A stretch of 64,000 bases of DNA from NCBI GenBank assembly GCA_903857665.1, contig CAIOFV010000147.1, positions 1-64,000 on the forward strand. The letters are read 5' to 3'. The stretch's first letter is position 1, and every line of letters begins with the position of its first letter. Made by a program: the position numbers and the translations under genes. This document shows, in pieces, positions 8,690 to 17,738 of this stretch. Under the pieces are notes generated by a model. It saw only the letters and a program-made list of their open reading frames with translations. It did not search any database and was not told the origin of the DNA. Source of the DNA: an uncultured Myxococcales bacterium (GTDB lineage: Bacteria > Myxococcota_A > UBA9042 > DTJE01).

Positions 8690-10348
8690 ATGGTCGGCAG
8701 CCGGCAACTGCGGGAACTGCACGAGCGCCTGTACGAGGCGAACGAGCGGCGGATCCGGGAGATGGTCAGCACGCCTCGCCGGTTCACCCGCCAGGACCTC
8801 GATCGGTACGAGGCCGACCTGGCGGCTTCGATCCCGTCCGACTGGCAGCCGTCCACGCCGGTGGCGCTGAGGATGGCGATCCGCCGCGCCCGGATCATCC
8901 TTGTTGGGGACTACCACTCCCTGAAGCAGTCGCAGCGCGGCTTCGTGCGGGTGCTGCGAGCGATCCGCTCGAAGAACCTGACCGTGGGCCTCGAGTTCGT
9001 TTCGGCCCGCTACCAGAAGGCCGTGGACGATTTCGTGGGCGGTCGCATCCAGGACGACGTCTTCCTGCGCCGGACCGAGTACGCGCGGTCGTGGCCGTCG
9101 TACCAGGTGTGGCCCAACTTCCGCCCGATCTTCGAGCATGCCCAGAAGCGCAAGGCGCGGATCCTGGCCCTGGACTGCCCGGCCAGCGAATGCCAGACGG
9201 TGTGGTCGCGGTCGGCCTTCGCGGCCTGGCGCATCGCCGAATCGATCCGGGAGTCCCCGGCGAACAAGGTGGCCGTGCTGATGGGCGAAGCGCACCTGGC
9301 GCCCAACCACCTGCCCCTGGAACTGGCCCGGGCGCTGGAGCGGCTGGGCATCCGGGCGAGCATCCTGACGATCCACCAGAACCTCGACCCGCTGTGGTTC
9401 GACCTGATGGAGCGTGGCCTGCAGGACAGCGTGGACGCGGTGCGGCTGGCCCCCGACCGCTTCGTGGTCCCGGTCAGCACGCCCATCGCGGCGCAGGCGT
9501 CGTTCCTGGCGGCGATGTCCGGCGAGGAGGCGGCGGAGGCGGGCGATCGGGCCGCCGTGCGTCGGGAGTTCGCGCGCTACCTGGCGGCCCTGGCGCGATT
9601 CGTCGGCGTGCGTGCCCACGGGATCCTGGACGGCGTGACGGTCTGCGGCCCGGGCGACCTCGAACCCGTGCAGGCGCTGCACGCGAGGCTGGACCCCGAG
9701 ACGTTCAAGATGATCCTGCGGCACGTCGAGGAGGGCGAGTCCCTGTGCCTGCCCTCGCTGGACCTCGTCTACCTGGCGCACCTGGGGCCCACGCACCTGG
9801 GCGAGGAGGCGGCCCACTTCCTGAAGTCCCGCCTGGCGTCCGGCGACATGCCGGACGACCCCTCGGATTTCCTGTATGGACGCTCGCTGCACGAGGCGAT
9901 CGGGTACTTCGGGGCCAAGGTGTTCAACCCCAAGCGCAAGCCCCCCAGCGAGTCGCTGCTGCGCCGCGTGGGCCGCAACGGCCAGGCCGAGTCGGGGATG
10001 GACGACCTGTCGCCCGAACTGGCGGTCGCCGTCCAGTTGACGGCCTGGCACCGGACCCGCCAGTGGCGCAGGACGTTCACGCCGGACAGCTTCGACCTTC
10101 ACCTGAAGGCGCTGGGGCTGCACGGGGGCCTGGGCGACCTGGGACCGGAGCTGCTGGGACCCGTGGTCCACCTGCTGGGATACGAGCTGGGCGAACGCCT
10201 GTGGACCGCGTTCCGGGCCGGGCTGATCCCGGACACGACCGTCAAGGATCTGTTCCTTGCCAACCTCGAGGCCCCTGGGGCCGCATTCGGCTTGTGGCAC
10301 GGCTTGGCAAGCACCCTCCGTTCGATTAGACTGCCGACTCGTTTCTGA
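8690..10348 (+). CDS. ChaN/Tiki-fold haem-binding-like protein
   Basis: A 552-residue protein whose first 260 residues follow the ChaN/Tiki (EreA-like) fold. Two signature loops are visible: ILVGDYHSLKQSQ near residue 70 and VLMGEAHLAPNHLP near residue 200, with VGLEFVS between them. ChaN proteins bind haem or iron, and the wider superfamily contains metal-dependent hydrolases. The remaining ~290 residues, with YGRSLHEAIGYFGAKVFNPKRK and a helical tail, have no domain I recognise. No signal peptide is seen, unlike the lipoprotein ChaN. The ATG is preceded by GGGGGG. It is followed after 35 bp by the KOW-motif gene, which has its own promoter inside this gene's end. The domain call is good; the activity is unknown. 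Confidence 0.75.
   Translation: MVGSRQLRELHERLYEANERRIREMVSTPRRFTRQDLDRYEADLAASIPSDWQPSTPVALRMAIRRARIILVGDYHSLKQSQRGFVRVLRAIRSKNLTVGLEFVSARYQKAVDDFVGGRIQDDVFLRRTEYARSWPSYQVWPNFRPIFEHAQKRKARILALDCPASECQTVWSRSAFAAWRIAESIRESPANKVAVLMGEAHLAPNHLPLELARALERLGIRASILTIHQNLDPLWFDLMERGLQDSVDAVRLAPDRFVVPVSTPIAAQASFLAAMSGEEAAEAGDRAAVRREFARYLAALARFVGVRAHGILDGVTVCGPGDLEPVQALHARLDPETFKMILRHVEEGESLCLPSLDLVYLAHLGPTHLGEEAAHFLKSRLASGDMPDDPSDFLYGRSLHEAIGYFGAKVFNPKRKPPSESLLRRVGRNGQAESGMDDLSPELAVAVQLTAWHRTRQWRRTFTPDSFDLHLKALGLHGGLGDLGPELLGPVVHLLGYELGERLWTAFRAGLIPDTTVKDLFLANLEAPGAAFGLWHGLASTLRSIRLPTRF
10304..10332 (+). promoter_or_regulatory. Sigma70-like promoter for the KOW-motif gene
   Basis: TTGGCA and TAGACT are separated by 17 bp and lie in the last codons of the ChaN-like gene, about 50 bp before the next start. 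Five of six and four of six consensus positions match. Confidence 0.5.
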
Positions 10349-10383
10349 CGCGCTCGACCGCGTCGCACTGAGAGGAGACGCCT

Positions 10384-11343
10384 TTGTCCTTCGGCGAGCC
10401 GTTCCGTGGTCTGGATGCTTCCGCCTTCGAGGCGTTCGAACCCCGCAAGTGGTCTTCCAACATGTTCAACATGGAGCGGATGCGCCTGCGCGAACAGCTC
10501 CTGTCGGTGGGCCAGGGCATCGAGGGCGCCGTCGCGCGCGATCGCCACCTGCGCTGGGACGTGACGCCCCATTCGCCCTCGGTGTTCAACGCCAAGAAGG
10601 TCAGCGAGCTGGTGCTGTACTTCACGCGGTCGGAAGAGCACCAGAAGGCCATCGCGCCGCTGCTGGACGCCCGGATCGCGCTGCCCGACCAGATCTCGGA
10701 CGCGGGCGAGCACCACCGGCACCTCCACCTGGGCGTCCGCCTGTTCCACGAGGGCGCCGAGGCGGGCCTGATGTGCCATTCGACCGCCTGGCTGGACGTG
10801 ATGAACCTCCTGAACCGGTGCCGGCAGCCGGCGGAAGCGCTGGAGTTCGTGCGCCTGGTGCGTTCGATGCCTGCGGGAAGCTCGGCGCGCGTGGGGCCCG
10901 GCCTGGAAGTGCCCGCGCCCCAGTTCGACGTCGAGCACCTGAAGCGCCTGGAAGAGGCGGTCCTGAACGAATCGTTCCTGATCCGGTTCGGGCGGGCGCT
11001 GACTCCGGGCGACCCGGTGCTGGCCGCGTCCGTGTTCGCGCCCACCCTGCGGGACCTGCTGACGGGGCTGTTGCCGCTGTGGGACTTCATGGCCTGGCGG
11101 CCGGCGTCGAACTTCCTGGTGGCGGCCATGCCCAACGGGGTGGCCAACCTCAAGGACGCGCCGATCATCACCCACGACGGCAGCATCATCGACTTCGGCG
11201 TCGGCGCGAAGGTGCGGCTGGTGGACGGGGTGTTCGCCGGGCGCACGGGCGTCGTTTCCGAGATCGATGCCCGGGGCCACGTCCGCGTTCTGCTGGGAAA
11301 GGTGGCGGTCCGCCTGGACGCGCGCCAGGTGCGGCCCGCCTAG
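10384..11343 (+). CDS. Unknown protein with C-terminal NusG-like KOW motif
   Basis: A 319-residue protein of unknown function. The first ~250 residues are predicted mixed alpha/beta with conserved-looking polar segments (FEPRKWSSNMFNMERMRLREQL, VTPHSPSVFNAKKVSELVLYFTR) and no known family. The last ~55 residues (VGAKVRLVDGVFAGRTGVVSEID ... VRVLLGKVAVRLDARQV) closely resemble the KOW domain of NusG, which contacts ribosomal protein S10 or Rho. There is no NGN domain, so it is not NusG or RfaH. The start is TTG at 10384, preceded by GAGAGGAGACGCC. A dedicated promoter precedes it. A role at the ribosome or RNA polymerase is possible but only inferred from the KOW motif. Confidence 0.75.
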   Translation: MSFGEPFRGLDASAFEAFEPRKWSSNMFNMERMRLREQLLSVGQGIEGAVARDRHLRWDVTPHSPSVFNAKKVSELVLYFTRSEEHQKAIAPLLDARIALPDQISDAGEHHRHLHLGVRLFHEGAEAGLMCHSTAWLDVMNLLNRCRQPAEALEFVRLVRSMPAGSSARVGPGLEVPAPQFDVEHLKRLEEAVLNESFLIRFGRALTPGDPVLAASVFAPTLRDLLTGLLPLWDFMAWRPASNFLVAAMPNGVANLKDAPIITHDGSIIDFGVGAKVRLVDGVFAGRTGVVSEIDARGHVRVLLGKVAVRLDARQVRPA

Positions 11344-11359
11344 CCAGAGAATCTGACCC

Positions 11360-11429
11360 GCCCGAGCACGGAGGCGGAGGCACGAGATTGCGCATGCAAT
11401 CCCGTGCCGCAGACGGAGTCGCCTCGGGC
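11360..11429. terminator. Large inverted repeat between convergent genes, likely bidirectional terminator
   Basis: An inner stem at 11379-11408 reads GGCACGAGATTGC, loop GCAT, GCAATCCCGTGCC, with 12 of 13 pairs. Outer arms GCCCGAG (11360-11366) and CTCGGGC (11423-11429) are also complementary. It fills the gap between the stops of the rightward KOW gene and leftward hslU. There is no T-run, so it may instead block exonucleases or form a cruciform. Confidence 0.55.
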
Positions 11430-11432
11430 CGC

Positions 11433-12752
11433 CTAAAGAATATACCGGCTCAAATCCTCGTCCTTCAGGATGTCGCCCAGGCGCTCCTTCACGTACGCGG
11501 CGGTGATCGGGATCGACTGGCCGGCGATGTCCGGCGCGTGGAAGGACACCTCCTCCAGCACCTTTTCCATCACCGTGTGCAGGCGCCGGGCGCCGATGTT
11601 CTCGAAGCGCGAGTTCAGCTCCGCGGCGACCTCGGCGATCATGTCGATGCCGTCGTCCTCGAACCGCAGCGTGACGCCCTCGGTGGCCAGTAGCGCCTGG
11701 TACTGCTTGAGGAGGCTGTTGTCCGGCTCCCGCAGGATCCGGCCGAAGTCCTCGCGGTTCAGCGACGTCAATTCCACGCGGATCGGGAAGCGCCCCTGCA
11801 TTTCGGGGATCAGGTCCGACACCTTCGAGACGTGGAACGCGCCCGCCGCGATGAACAGGATGTGGTCGGTGTGCACGACGCCGTATTTCGTGGTGACCTG
11901 GGTGCCCTCGATGATGGGCAGCAGGTCCCGTTGGACGCCTTCCCGGGACACCTCGGGCCCGTGCTGGCCCTCGCGCCCCGCGACCTTGTCCATCTCGTCG
12001 ATGAACACGATGCCGCTGTTCTGGGCGCGGTCCAGCGCCGTCTTGTTGACCTTGTCCGGGTCCAGCAGCCGCTCCCGCTCGTCGGCTTCGAAGACCGGGA
12101 GGGCCTCCTTGACGGTGGACTGGCGCTGACGCGTCGTCTTGGGCATGGAATTGCCCAGCATGTCCTGCAGTTGCATGCCGACTTCTTCCATGCCCGCGTT
12201 GGAGAAGATCGACATCATCGGGGAGGACGTGTCGGTGACGTCGATGCGCAGGGGACGGTCGTCCAGCAGGCCCGCCTGCACGCGCTGGCGCAGCACGTCG
12301 CGGGGCTCGGCGCGCACGTCCTCGTGCTGCCCGTACAGCGCGTCCAGCACCCGGTCTTCGGCGTTGGCCTTCGCCTTCGCCGACACCTTCACGCCTTCCT
12401 CGGCCTTCACCATGTTGACGCTGAACTCGACCAGGTCGCGGATCATCCCTTCCACGTCACGGCCAACGTAGCCGACCTCGGTGTACTTGGAGGCTTCCAC
12501 CTTCACGAACGGCGCCCGGGCCAGCCGGGCCAGCCGGCGCGCGATTTCGGTCTTGCCCACGCCGGTCGGGCCGATCATCAGGATGTTCTTGGGCGTGATT
12601 TCGTCCTTCAGTGGGCCGTCCACGTGGCGCCGTCGCCAGCGGTTCCGCAGCGCCACCGCGACCATGCGCTTGGCCGCGTGCTGTCCCACGATGTACCGGT
12701 CCAGCTCCGCCAGGACGTCCTTCGGGGTCAGGTCGCGCTCGTCGTCCATCAT
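11433..12752 (-). CDS. hslU: HslU, ATPase subunit of the HslUV protease
   Basis: A 439-residue AAA+ unfoldase that feeds proteins into HslV in the cytoplasm. Walker A is GPTGVGKTE (residues 61-69), Walker B is VFIDEMDK (about 247-254), the pore loop GYVGRD is near residue 94, and the sensor 2 arginine lies in [12 protein letters not shown]. The inserted I-domain spans about 110-230. The C-terminus DLSRYIL matches the conserved tail that docks into HslV pockets. It overlaps hslV by 4 bp, ensuring balanced synthesis. Length is normal. Confidence 0.97.
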   Translation of the reverse strand: MMDDERDLTPKDVLAELDRYIVGQHAAKRMVAVALRNRWRRRHVDGPLKDEITPKNILMIGPTGVGKTEIARRLARLARAPFVKVEASKYTEVGYVGRDVEGMIRDLVEFSVNMVKAEEGVKVSAKAKANAEDRVLDALYGQHEDVRAEPRDVLRQRVQAGLLDDRPLRIDVTDTSSPMMSIFSNAGMEEVGMQLQDMLGNSMPKTTRQRQSTVKEALPVFEADERERLLDPDKVNKTALDRAQNSGIVFIDEMDKVAGREGQHGPEVSREGVQRDLLPIIEGTQVTTKYGVVHTDHILFIAAGAFHVSKVSDLIPEMQGRFPIRVELTSLNREDFGRILREPDNSLLKQYQALLATEGVTLRFEDDGIDMIAEVAAELNSRFENIGARRLHTVMEKVLEEVSFHAPDIAGQSIPITAAYVKERLGDILKDEDLSRYIL

Positions 12753-13312
12753 GGAATCTCCTCCATGGTGATCTGGGTGTTGGTGAAGATGCAGATCCCC
12801 GCGGCGATCTCCATCGCGGTCCGGGCGATCTGGGACGCCGTCAATTCGCTGTGCTTCATCAGCGCCCGGGCCGCCGCCAGCGCGTAGGGGCCGCCGGATC
12901 CGATCGCCAGCACGCCCTCGTCGGGCTCGATGACGTCGCCGGCGCCCGTGATCAGGAAGGTCTTTTCCTTGTCCGCCACGATCAGCATCGCGTCCAGGCG
13001 CCGCAGCAGCCGGTCGGTCCGCCAGTCCTTGGCCAGTTCCACCGCCGAGCGCGCCAGGTTGCCGTTGTAGTCCTTCAGCTTGGCCTCGAAGCGCTCGAAC
13101 AGCGTGAACGCGTCGGCGGTCGATCCGGCGAACCCGGTGATCACCTTGCCGTTGTGGACCTTCCGGACCTTGCTGGCCGTGTGCTTGAGGATCGTGTCGC
13201 CGTAGGACACCTGGCCGTCGCCGGCGACCACCACCGAGTTGCCGCGCCGCACCGCGATGACCGTGGTGCCGCGCAGGTTGTCCAGGCTCCGTTCCACCGT
13301 CCGTTCCGCCAT
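12749..13312 (-). CDS. hslV: HslV, proteolytic subunit with an N-terminal propeptide
   Basis: A 187-residue Ntn-hydrolase of the proteasome beta family, forming the peptidase core with HslU. The mature protein should begin at Thr16 in [12 protein letters not shown], followed by [13 protein letters not shown] and [12 protein letters not shown]. Fifteen residues ([15 protein letters not shown]) precede the nucleophile. E. coli HslV starts Met-Thr and needs only Met removal. The Gly-Thr junction is the usual self-cleavage site of proteasome-type propeptides, so autocatalytic removal is likely. The ATG at 13312 is the only start before the Thr; the site upstream is CAGGGAGATACCG. The gene sits 20 bp after the recombinase and overlaps hslU by 4 bp. 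Confidence 0.95.
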   Translation of the reverse strand: MAERTVERSLDNLRGTTVIAVRRGNSVVVAGDGQVSYGDTILKHTASKVRKVHNGKVITGFAGSTADAFTLFERFEAKLKDYNGNLARSAVELAKDWRTDRLLRRLDAMLIVADKEKTFLITGAGDVIEPDEGVLAIGSGGPYALAAARALMKHSELTASQIARTAMEIAAGICIFTNTQITMEEIP

Positions 13313-13332
13313 CGGTATCTCCCTGTTGTAAA

Positions 13333-14265
13333 TCAGCCCTTGGCCCGCGGGTGGGCCTTGTCGTATACCGCCTGCAGACGCGCCAGCGTCACGTGCGTGT
13401 ACTTCTGCGTCGTCGACAGCCGCGCGTGCCCCAGCAGTTCCTGGATGTCCCGGAGGTCCGCGCCGCCGTCCAGCAGGTGGGTCGCGAACGAGTGGCGCAG
13501 CGCGTGCGGATGGACGTGGCGCAGCAGCGCCACCTTCGCCACGGCCTGGTCGATCATGCGGGCCACGCTGCGAACGGACAGCCGACCCCCCCGGAAGTTC
13601 AGGAACAGAGCGCCGTGGTCCAGGCCGCGCCGCAGCAGCGAGGGTCGCACGTCCAGCCACGCGCGCACCGCGTCCTGTGCCTTTGATCCGATCGGCACGA
13701 TGCGTTCCTTCGACCCCTTGCCCGTCACCCGGGCCTGCCCCAGCTTGAGGTCCACGTCCCGGACGTCCATGCCCACCAGCTCGGAAACGCGGAAGCCGCC
13801 GGCGTACAGCACCTCGAGGATCGCCCGGTCGCGCAGCCCCAGCGACGTCCGGGTGTCCGGGGCCGAAATCAGCAGGAACAGTTCGTCCACGGGCACGAAG
13901 TCGGGCAGGCGCTTGTCCTTCCGGGGCCCGCGGATGCCGACCCAGGGGTTGGCCGCGACGATCCCCCGGTGCTTCCAGAAGCGGTACAGCCCGCGGACCA
14001 CCGACAACTTGCGGGACACCGTCGCCGGCCCGTCGTGCCGCGCGTCCAGCGCGGAAAACCACGCCTCGACGCCGCGCCGGTCCAGGGCCATCGGGTCGGT
14101 CCCGGTGTGCTCCAGGATTGCCATCAGTTCCTGGCAGTCGGTCCGGTAGGCCTTCAACGTGTGCGGCGACGCGCTGCGACTGACCTCCATGTGGCGCAGG
14201 AAGGCCTCCATGGGCGCGCGCCACGTCGGTTCGGTCGGGGGATCGGGGGGCCGCGTGCGGCTCAT
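13333..14265 (-). CDS. xerC: XerC/XerD-type tyrosine recombinase
   Basis: A 310-residue site-specific recombinase. The N-terminal SAM-like core-binding domain covers about residues 15-105 ([22 protein letters not shown]). The catalytic domain contains the Arg in GGFRVSEL (about 157), Lys in [10 protein letters not shown], His-Arg in [14 protein letters not shown] (about 253) and the Tyr nucleophile in TTQKYTHV (about 287). Its place in the rng-xerC-hslV-hslU operon, as in many bacteria where codV/xerC precedes hslVU, points to the chromosomal dimer-resolution enzyme. No mobile-element genes are near. The start is uncertain: I chose the ATG at 14265. A TTG at 14301, 3 bp after RNase G, would add 12 residues; neither has a good ribosome site. 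Confidence 0.92.
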   Translation of the reverse strand: MSRTRPPDPPTEPTWRAPMEAFLRHMEVSRSASPHTLKAYRTDCQELMAILEHTGTDPMALDRRGVEAWFSALDARHDGPATVSRKLSVVRGLYRFWKHRGIVAANPWVGIRGPRKDKRLPDFVPVDELFLLISAPDTRTSLGLRDRAILEVLYAGGFRVSELVGMDVRDVDLKLGQARVTGKGSKERIVPIGSKAQDAVRAWLDVRPSLLRRGLDHGALFLNFRGGRLSVRSVARMIDQAVAKVALLRHVHPHALRHSFATHLLDGGADLRDIQELLGHARLSTTQKYTHVTLARLQAVYDKAHPRAKG

Positions 14266-14304
14266 GGGGCGTAAGGTGGTTACCGCGCGGGGGTTCGGCA
14301 AGGG

Positions 14305-15825
14305 CTACGCCGGCCGAACCGCCCACTGCTCCAGGTGGAAGTCCTCGCGGCGGACCAGGTGGACGGGCTTCTGCCACCGCGTCTCGATGTCCGCCAGCGA
14401 CATCCGGAAGCCATCGACCAGCGCCTCCACGACCCGCGGGTGGGCCATCACGCGCAACTCGCGGACCGTGTCCGTTGCCGCGTCGCGGGACAGGCGCCGG
14501 ACGATTTCCGCGCAGGTGAACTCCACGCCCCGGACCCAGCCGCGACCCTCGCAATAGGGGCAGGGCTCGGTCATCCGGGTGAAGGAGGCCTCCCGGGGGC
14601 GCTTGCGGGTCAGTTCCACGAGGCCCAGTCGCGACATCGGCAGCACGTCGAAGTGGGCCTTGTCCTGCGCCAGCCCGGCCTCCAGCACCGCCTGGACCTG
14701 CTGGCGATGCGCCGGGTCGCGCATGTCGATGAAGTCGATGACCACGATCCCGCCGATGTTGCGCAGGCGCAGTTGGCAGGCGATTTCGCGGGCGGCTTCC
14801 AGGTTGGTCTGGAACATCGTGTCTTCCGGGTCGCCCCGGCCCACGGCCCCGCCCGTGTTGACGTCGATGGCCGTGAGGGCCTCGGTGTGATCGATGACGA
14901 TGGACCCGCCGGCCTTCAGCCAGACGACCCGGTCCAGGACGCCCGCCGCATGGGCATCGACGCCGTGGGCCTCGAACACCGGCAGCGGCCCGCGGTGGAT
15001 CGCCACCCGGTCGTCGTAGTGCGGCATGAACGTGTCCACGAACTGCAGCAGGCGGTCGTAGTCCTCCTCGGTGTCCACGATGATCCGTTCGCACTCGGGG
15101 CCCAGGTGGTCGCGGGCGGCGCGCAGCAGGAGGTCCAGGTCCTCGTGCAGCAGGGCGGGCGCCTCGCTTTCGGGTTCCCGGGACTGGATGCTCTGCCAGA
15201 GGGCCGACAGGAACGCCAGGTCGTCGGCCAGTTCGGATTCGGGGCGGCCCTGGGCGGCGGTGCGCAGGATGGCGCCGGCCCCCGGGGGGAGCAGGCGTCG
15301 CATCGTGTCGCGCAGGCGGGCCCGCTCCTCGTCGTCGGCGATGCGGCGCGACACGCCCAGGATCGGGGTCGTCGGAAGAAAGACCAGGTTCCGTCCCGGC
15401 AGGGTCACCCGCGGACTGAGGCGCGGCCCCTTGGTCCCGTAGGCGTCGCGGGTGACCTGCACCAGCACGTCCTGCCCGACGCAGGGCGCAGGCAGCGGGG
15501 CCAGTGCGATGGGCGCTTCGTCGAGGCGGTCGGCCGGTTCGCCAGCCTCCGGCACGTCCCCGGCCACGGCGTCCGGGACCGCCTCCTGGTAGAGGCCTGC
15601 GTCGTCCCACTGCAGGAAGGCGCCGCGACCGACGCCGATCTCGACGAAGGCCGCGTCCATGCCCGGCAGCACCCGGACGATACGGCCCTTGTAGACGTTC
15701 CCCACCAGGCCCCGGTCGTGTCGTCGCTCGGTGTGCAGTTCGCGCAGGAGGGTCCCTTCGACGACGGCGACCCGGCGATCCTCGGCCGTGGCGCTGACCA
15801 GGAGGCGATACACGCGGGCTCCCAC
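14305..15825 (-). CDS. rng: Ribonuclease G/E family endoribonuclease
   Basis: A 506-residue RNase of the RNase G type, cutting single-stranded AU-rich RNA and helping rRNA and mRNA processing. An S1-like domain begins [23 protein letters not shown] (about residues 41-63), with an Ala/Pro/Glu-rich insert within it. Catalytic aspartates lie in [10 protein letters not shown] (about 319) and [11 protein letters not shown] (about 361). The zinc-link is CPYCEGRG (about 421), where two Cys join monomers. The C-terminal RNase E scaffold is absent, so it is RNase G-like. The start is GTG at 15825, 21 bp after the lipoprotein stop. This is the second gene of the five-gene leftward operon. Confidence 0.93.
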   Translation of the reverse strand: MGARVYRLLVSATAEDRRVAVVEGTLLRELHTERRHDRGLVGNVYKGRIVRVLPGMDAAFVEIGVGRGAFLQWDDAGLYQEAVPDAVAGDVPEAGEPADRLDEAPIALAPLPAPCVGQDVLVQVTRDAYGTKGPRLSPRVTLPGRNLVFLPTTPILGVSRRIADDEERARLRDTMRRLLPPGAGAILRTAAQGRPESELADDLAFLSALWQSIQSREPESEAPALLHEDLDLLLRAARDHLGPECERIIVDTEEDYDRLLQFVDTFMPHYDDRVAIHRGPLPVFEAHGVDAHAAGVLDRVVWLKAGGSIVIDHTEALTAIDVNTGGAVGRGDPEDTMFQTNLEAAREIACQLRLRNIGGIVVIDFIDMRDPAHRQQVQAVLEAGLAQDKAHFDVLPMSRLGLVELTRKRPREASFTRMTEPCPYCEGRGWVRGVEFTCAEIVRRLSRDAATDTVRELRVMAHPRVVEALVDGFRMSLADIETRWQKPVHLVRREDFHLEQWAVRPA

Positions 15826-15846
15826 GCTGGCGGTGAAGGGGATTGC

Positions 15847-17109
15847 CTAGAGGTCCAGATCGGCCTCGAAGACGCCGTCCCGCGCCGAAATGGAGCGGGC
15901 CGAACTGCCGCCCAGGCATTCGACCATGCCGAGCGCCTCGAACGTGCCCTTCAGCGGGCCCAGGCCGTCCGGGCCGATGTCGGTCACGGTGACGGTGCAG
16001 CTGCCCGCGCCGAAGTCGAAGTTGGTGCAGGCGCCGCTGGTCGCGCTGGAGTGCAGGCCGTACCGCAGCCAGATCCGGGCGCTGAGTCCGTCCGTGGCGC
16101 CGCAGGAATACGTGCCGATCAGGCTGGATGTGAACGGAGGAACGACCGGCACGCCCAGGATGCCGATTTCCATTTGCGGCGAGGCGGTGCCATCGACGAG
16201 GCCCGGGAGCAGCAGGTCGGTCTTCTTGCTGGACTGCAGCAGCAGCACGATCTGGGACACGGCCTGGGTCTGTTCGTTCGCGGGGATCAGGCTGACGGTC
16301 GGCAGCAGGTCGAACGCGATCATGTTCCCGTCCAGCGAGACCCGGTTCGGCGGGACGACGTACACGTCCGGCTGGGGCCCGTAGTCCTTGCCCGGGTCGA
16401 TGTCGATGACTTCCTCGACGTCGGAAATCCCCTCGTCGATCACGTCGGCCGGGGGCGGGAGGTCACCCAGGCGCAGCTGGCAGAAACCGTCCACGCAGTG
16501 CTCGGTGGACTTGCAGTCCGTGACGTCCCAGCCCGTGGCGTTGAGGCGGCAGATGCCGGACGCGGCGTCCCCGCTGCAGCGAGCCTCTTCCGGGGTGCAG
16601 TCCTGCCTGGCGACGCACGTGTCGCCGTCGCAGGCGGTCCCGGTGGGGCAGGCCTCCGCGGTGCGCTTGCCATCGACGCACAGGACTCGCGTGTCGAACG
16701 TGCAGGTCGCCTTGTCCTTCGCAGCGTCGCAGGCGTCGAGGAGGCAGGCGCCCGCGTAGCACGACTGGAAGGTCGGGCACGGCAGCTTCGTCTGCATCAG
16801 GCCGTTGGCCGAGCACAGGAGCGCGACGTCGATGCCATCGCACCGATCCTTGCCCGCCGGGGTGCACTTCCGGGGCGTGCACGCGCCGTTCTGGCAGTCG
16901 CCGTCCGGGTAGCAGGCTCGGAGGTTGATGAAGGAGCGGCCGTCCGCCGCGCAGACCGCCGCGTAGTTGCCCAGGCACGCCTTGGTTTCGGGCGTGCAGA
17001 GGGTGGTGGGCAAGTGGCTGGTGCTGGTACTCCCCTTGCTGCTGCAGCCGGCGCTGGCCGCGGCCAGGAGGGCCAGGGCGGGTGCCAGGAACCGGATCGA
17101 TCGCATCAT
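15847..17109 (-). CDS. Cysteine-rich lipoprotein of unknown function
   Basis: A 420-residue protein with a lipoprotein signal peptide: positive MMRSIR, hydrophobic [14 protein letters not shown], then GC as the lipid-attachment cysteine near residue 22. About residues 38-215 hold some twenty cysteines in repeating short units (C..C....C pattern such as [17 protein letters not shown] and [13 protein letters not shown]). These recall the Cys-rich repeats of Myxococcota surface proteins and likely form serial disulfides. An acidic Asp/Glu/Pro linker ([17 protein letters not shown]) follows, then a ~170-residue beta-rich C-terminal domain. It should be anchored in the outer membrane or periplasm. 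The ATG at 17109 follows GGAGGAGTCCCCCG. It is the first gene before rng, xerC, hslV and hslU; the functional link is unclear. Confidence 0.8.
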   Translation of the reverse strand: MMRSIRFLAPALALLAAASAGCSSKGSTSTSHLPTTLCTPETKACLGNYAAVCAADGRSFINLRACYPDGDCQNGACTPRKCTPAGKDRCDGIDVALLCSANGLMQTKLPCPTFQSCYAGACLLDACDAAKDKATCTFDTRVLCVDGKRTAEACPTGTACDGDTCVARQDCTPEEARCSGDAASGICRLNATGWDVTDCKSTEHCVDGFCQLRLGDLPPPADVIDEGISDVEEVIDIDPGKDYGPQPDVYVVPPNRVSLDGNMIAFDLLPTVSLIPANEQTQAVSQIVLLLQSSKKTDLLLPGLVDGTASPQMEIGILGVPVVPPFTSSLIGTYSCGATDGLSARIWLRYGLHSSATSGACTNFDFGAGSCTVTVTDIGPDGLGPLKGTFEALGMVECLGGSSARSISARDGVFEADLDL

Positions 17110-17167
17110 CGGGGGACTCCTCCGAGTGTCGTCGCAGACGCTACCACAGGAGCGGCGGGGCGGGCTA

Positions 17168-17290
17168 GGGGGCAGGCGCGGGAGGGGGCAGGCGCGGGAG
17201 GTGGGAGGAAGGGCGGGGACGGGGAAGGGGAAGGGGGCGGGTCGGGTACGGGGGCGGGTCGGGTACGGGGACGGGTACGGGTACGGCTCG
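17168..17290. repeat. G-rich short tandem repeats
   Basis: Two adjacent 16-bp copies of gggggcaggcgcggga occupy 17168-17199. Two adjacent 17-bp copies of gggggcgggtcgggtac occupy 17233-17266. A run of gggtac-like hexamers follows to about 17285. The rightward strand is almost pure G with C/A spacers, so G-quadruplex formation is plausible. It fills the gap between the lipoprotein and DUF3467 genes. Confidence 0.8.
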
Positions 17291-17303
17291 CCTTCGGCTC
17301 GGG

Positions 17304-17312
17304 TGCTATACT
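17304..17312 (+). promoter_or_regulatory. Extended -10 promoter for the DUF3467 gene
   Basis: TGCTATACT fits the extended -10 pattern TGnTATAAT (TATACT matches five of six) and lies 28 bp before the DUF3467 start. No -35 is visible at the right distance, as is usual for extended -10 promoters. Confidence 0.5.
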
Positions 17313-17340
17313 CCCCGGGACTTGCCGCTAGGAGTGCAGG

Positions 17341-17625
17341 ATGCCCGGACCCGCGAAGCCCCCGGTACCCGTGAAGGTCCGCGACGAAGTGGCCGGCGGC
17401 GTGTACGCGAACAGCATGATGGTTTCGCATTCGCGCGAAGAATTCGTGATGGATTTCTTCTACCTGTCGCCGAACCTGGCCGTGCTGAACGCCCGGGTGA
17501 TCACCAGCCCGGGTCACCTGAAGCGCATCATCAAGGCCCTGTCGGAGAACCTGCGTCGCTACGAGGAGGCCCACGGCGAGATCAGCGAGGCCCCCGAACC
17601 CAAGCGCGACAAGACGCTCAACTAG
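17341..17625 (+). CDS. DUF3467 protein
   Basis: A 94-residue small protein matching DUF3467: GGVYANSMMVSHSREEFVMDFFYLSP in the first half, then ARVITSPGHLKRIIKALSENLRRYEE. The family is widespread and short, predicted beta-strands followed by a helix; its function is not known to me. No signal peptide, so cytoplasmic. The ATG at 17341 is preceded by TAGGAGTGCAGG, giving an AGGAG site. It stands alone between a G-rich repeat and a structured gap before the glucanotransferase gene. Confidence 0.88.
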   Translation: MPGPAKPPVPVKVRDEVAGGVYANSMMVSHSREEFVMDFFYLSPNLAVLNARVITSPGHLKRIIKALSENLRRYEEAHGEISEAPEPKRDKTLN

Positions 17626-17640
17626 CGTCGACGTTGGATG

Positions 17641-17712
17641 CACCCGAGGCGGTTCCGTCGCCGACGAGAGTTTCCTGCGGAAACCCATCGCCTCCGCCTC
17701 CACGCTCGGGTG
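17641..17712 (+). other. Nested inverted repeats between DUF3467 and the glucanotransferase gene
   Basis: CACCCGAG (17641-17648) is complementary to CTCGGGTG (17705-17712). GAGGCGG (17646-17652) is complementary to CCGCCTC (17694-17700). Between them GTTTCC-TGC-GGAAAC (17670-17684) forms a perfect hairpin. The two outer pairings share GAG, so they are alternatives or one stem with a bulge. It could terminate the upstream gene or act as a leader of the downstream one. Confidence 0.5.
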
Positions 17713-17738
17713 GGAATGAACCGGAGGAATGCAGAACG

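Noticed and set aside
10368-10383. CTGAGA as part of a TPP riboswitch
   Set aside because: Only the CTGAG core matches, with no room for the conserved stems before the TTG start; the bases belong to the GAGAGGAG ribosome site.
13333-14265. XerC-like recombinase as integrase of a mobile element
   Set aside because: It lies in the conserved rng-xerC-hslV-hslU operon, no att repeats or phage genes are near, and the tRNA genes are 8 kb away.
12749-15919. 1,056-residue leftward frame spanning hslV, xerC and rng
   Set aside because: Long frames without stops are common in this GC-rich DNA. The part before 13312 is a shadow of xerC and rng in another frame; only the hslV segment is real.
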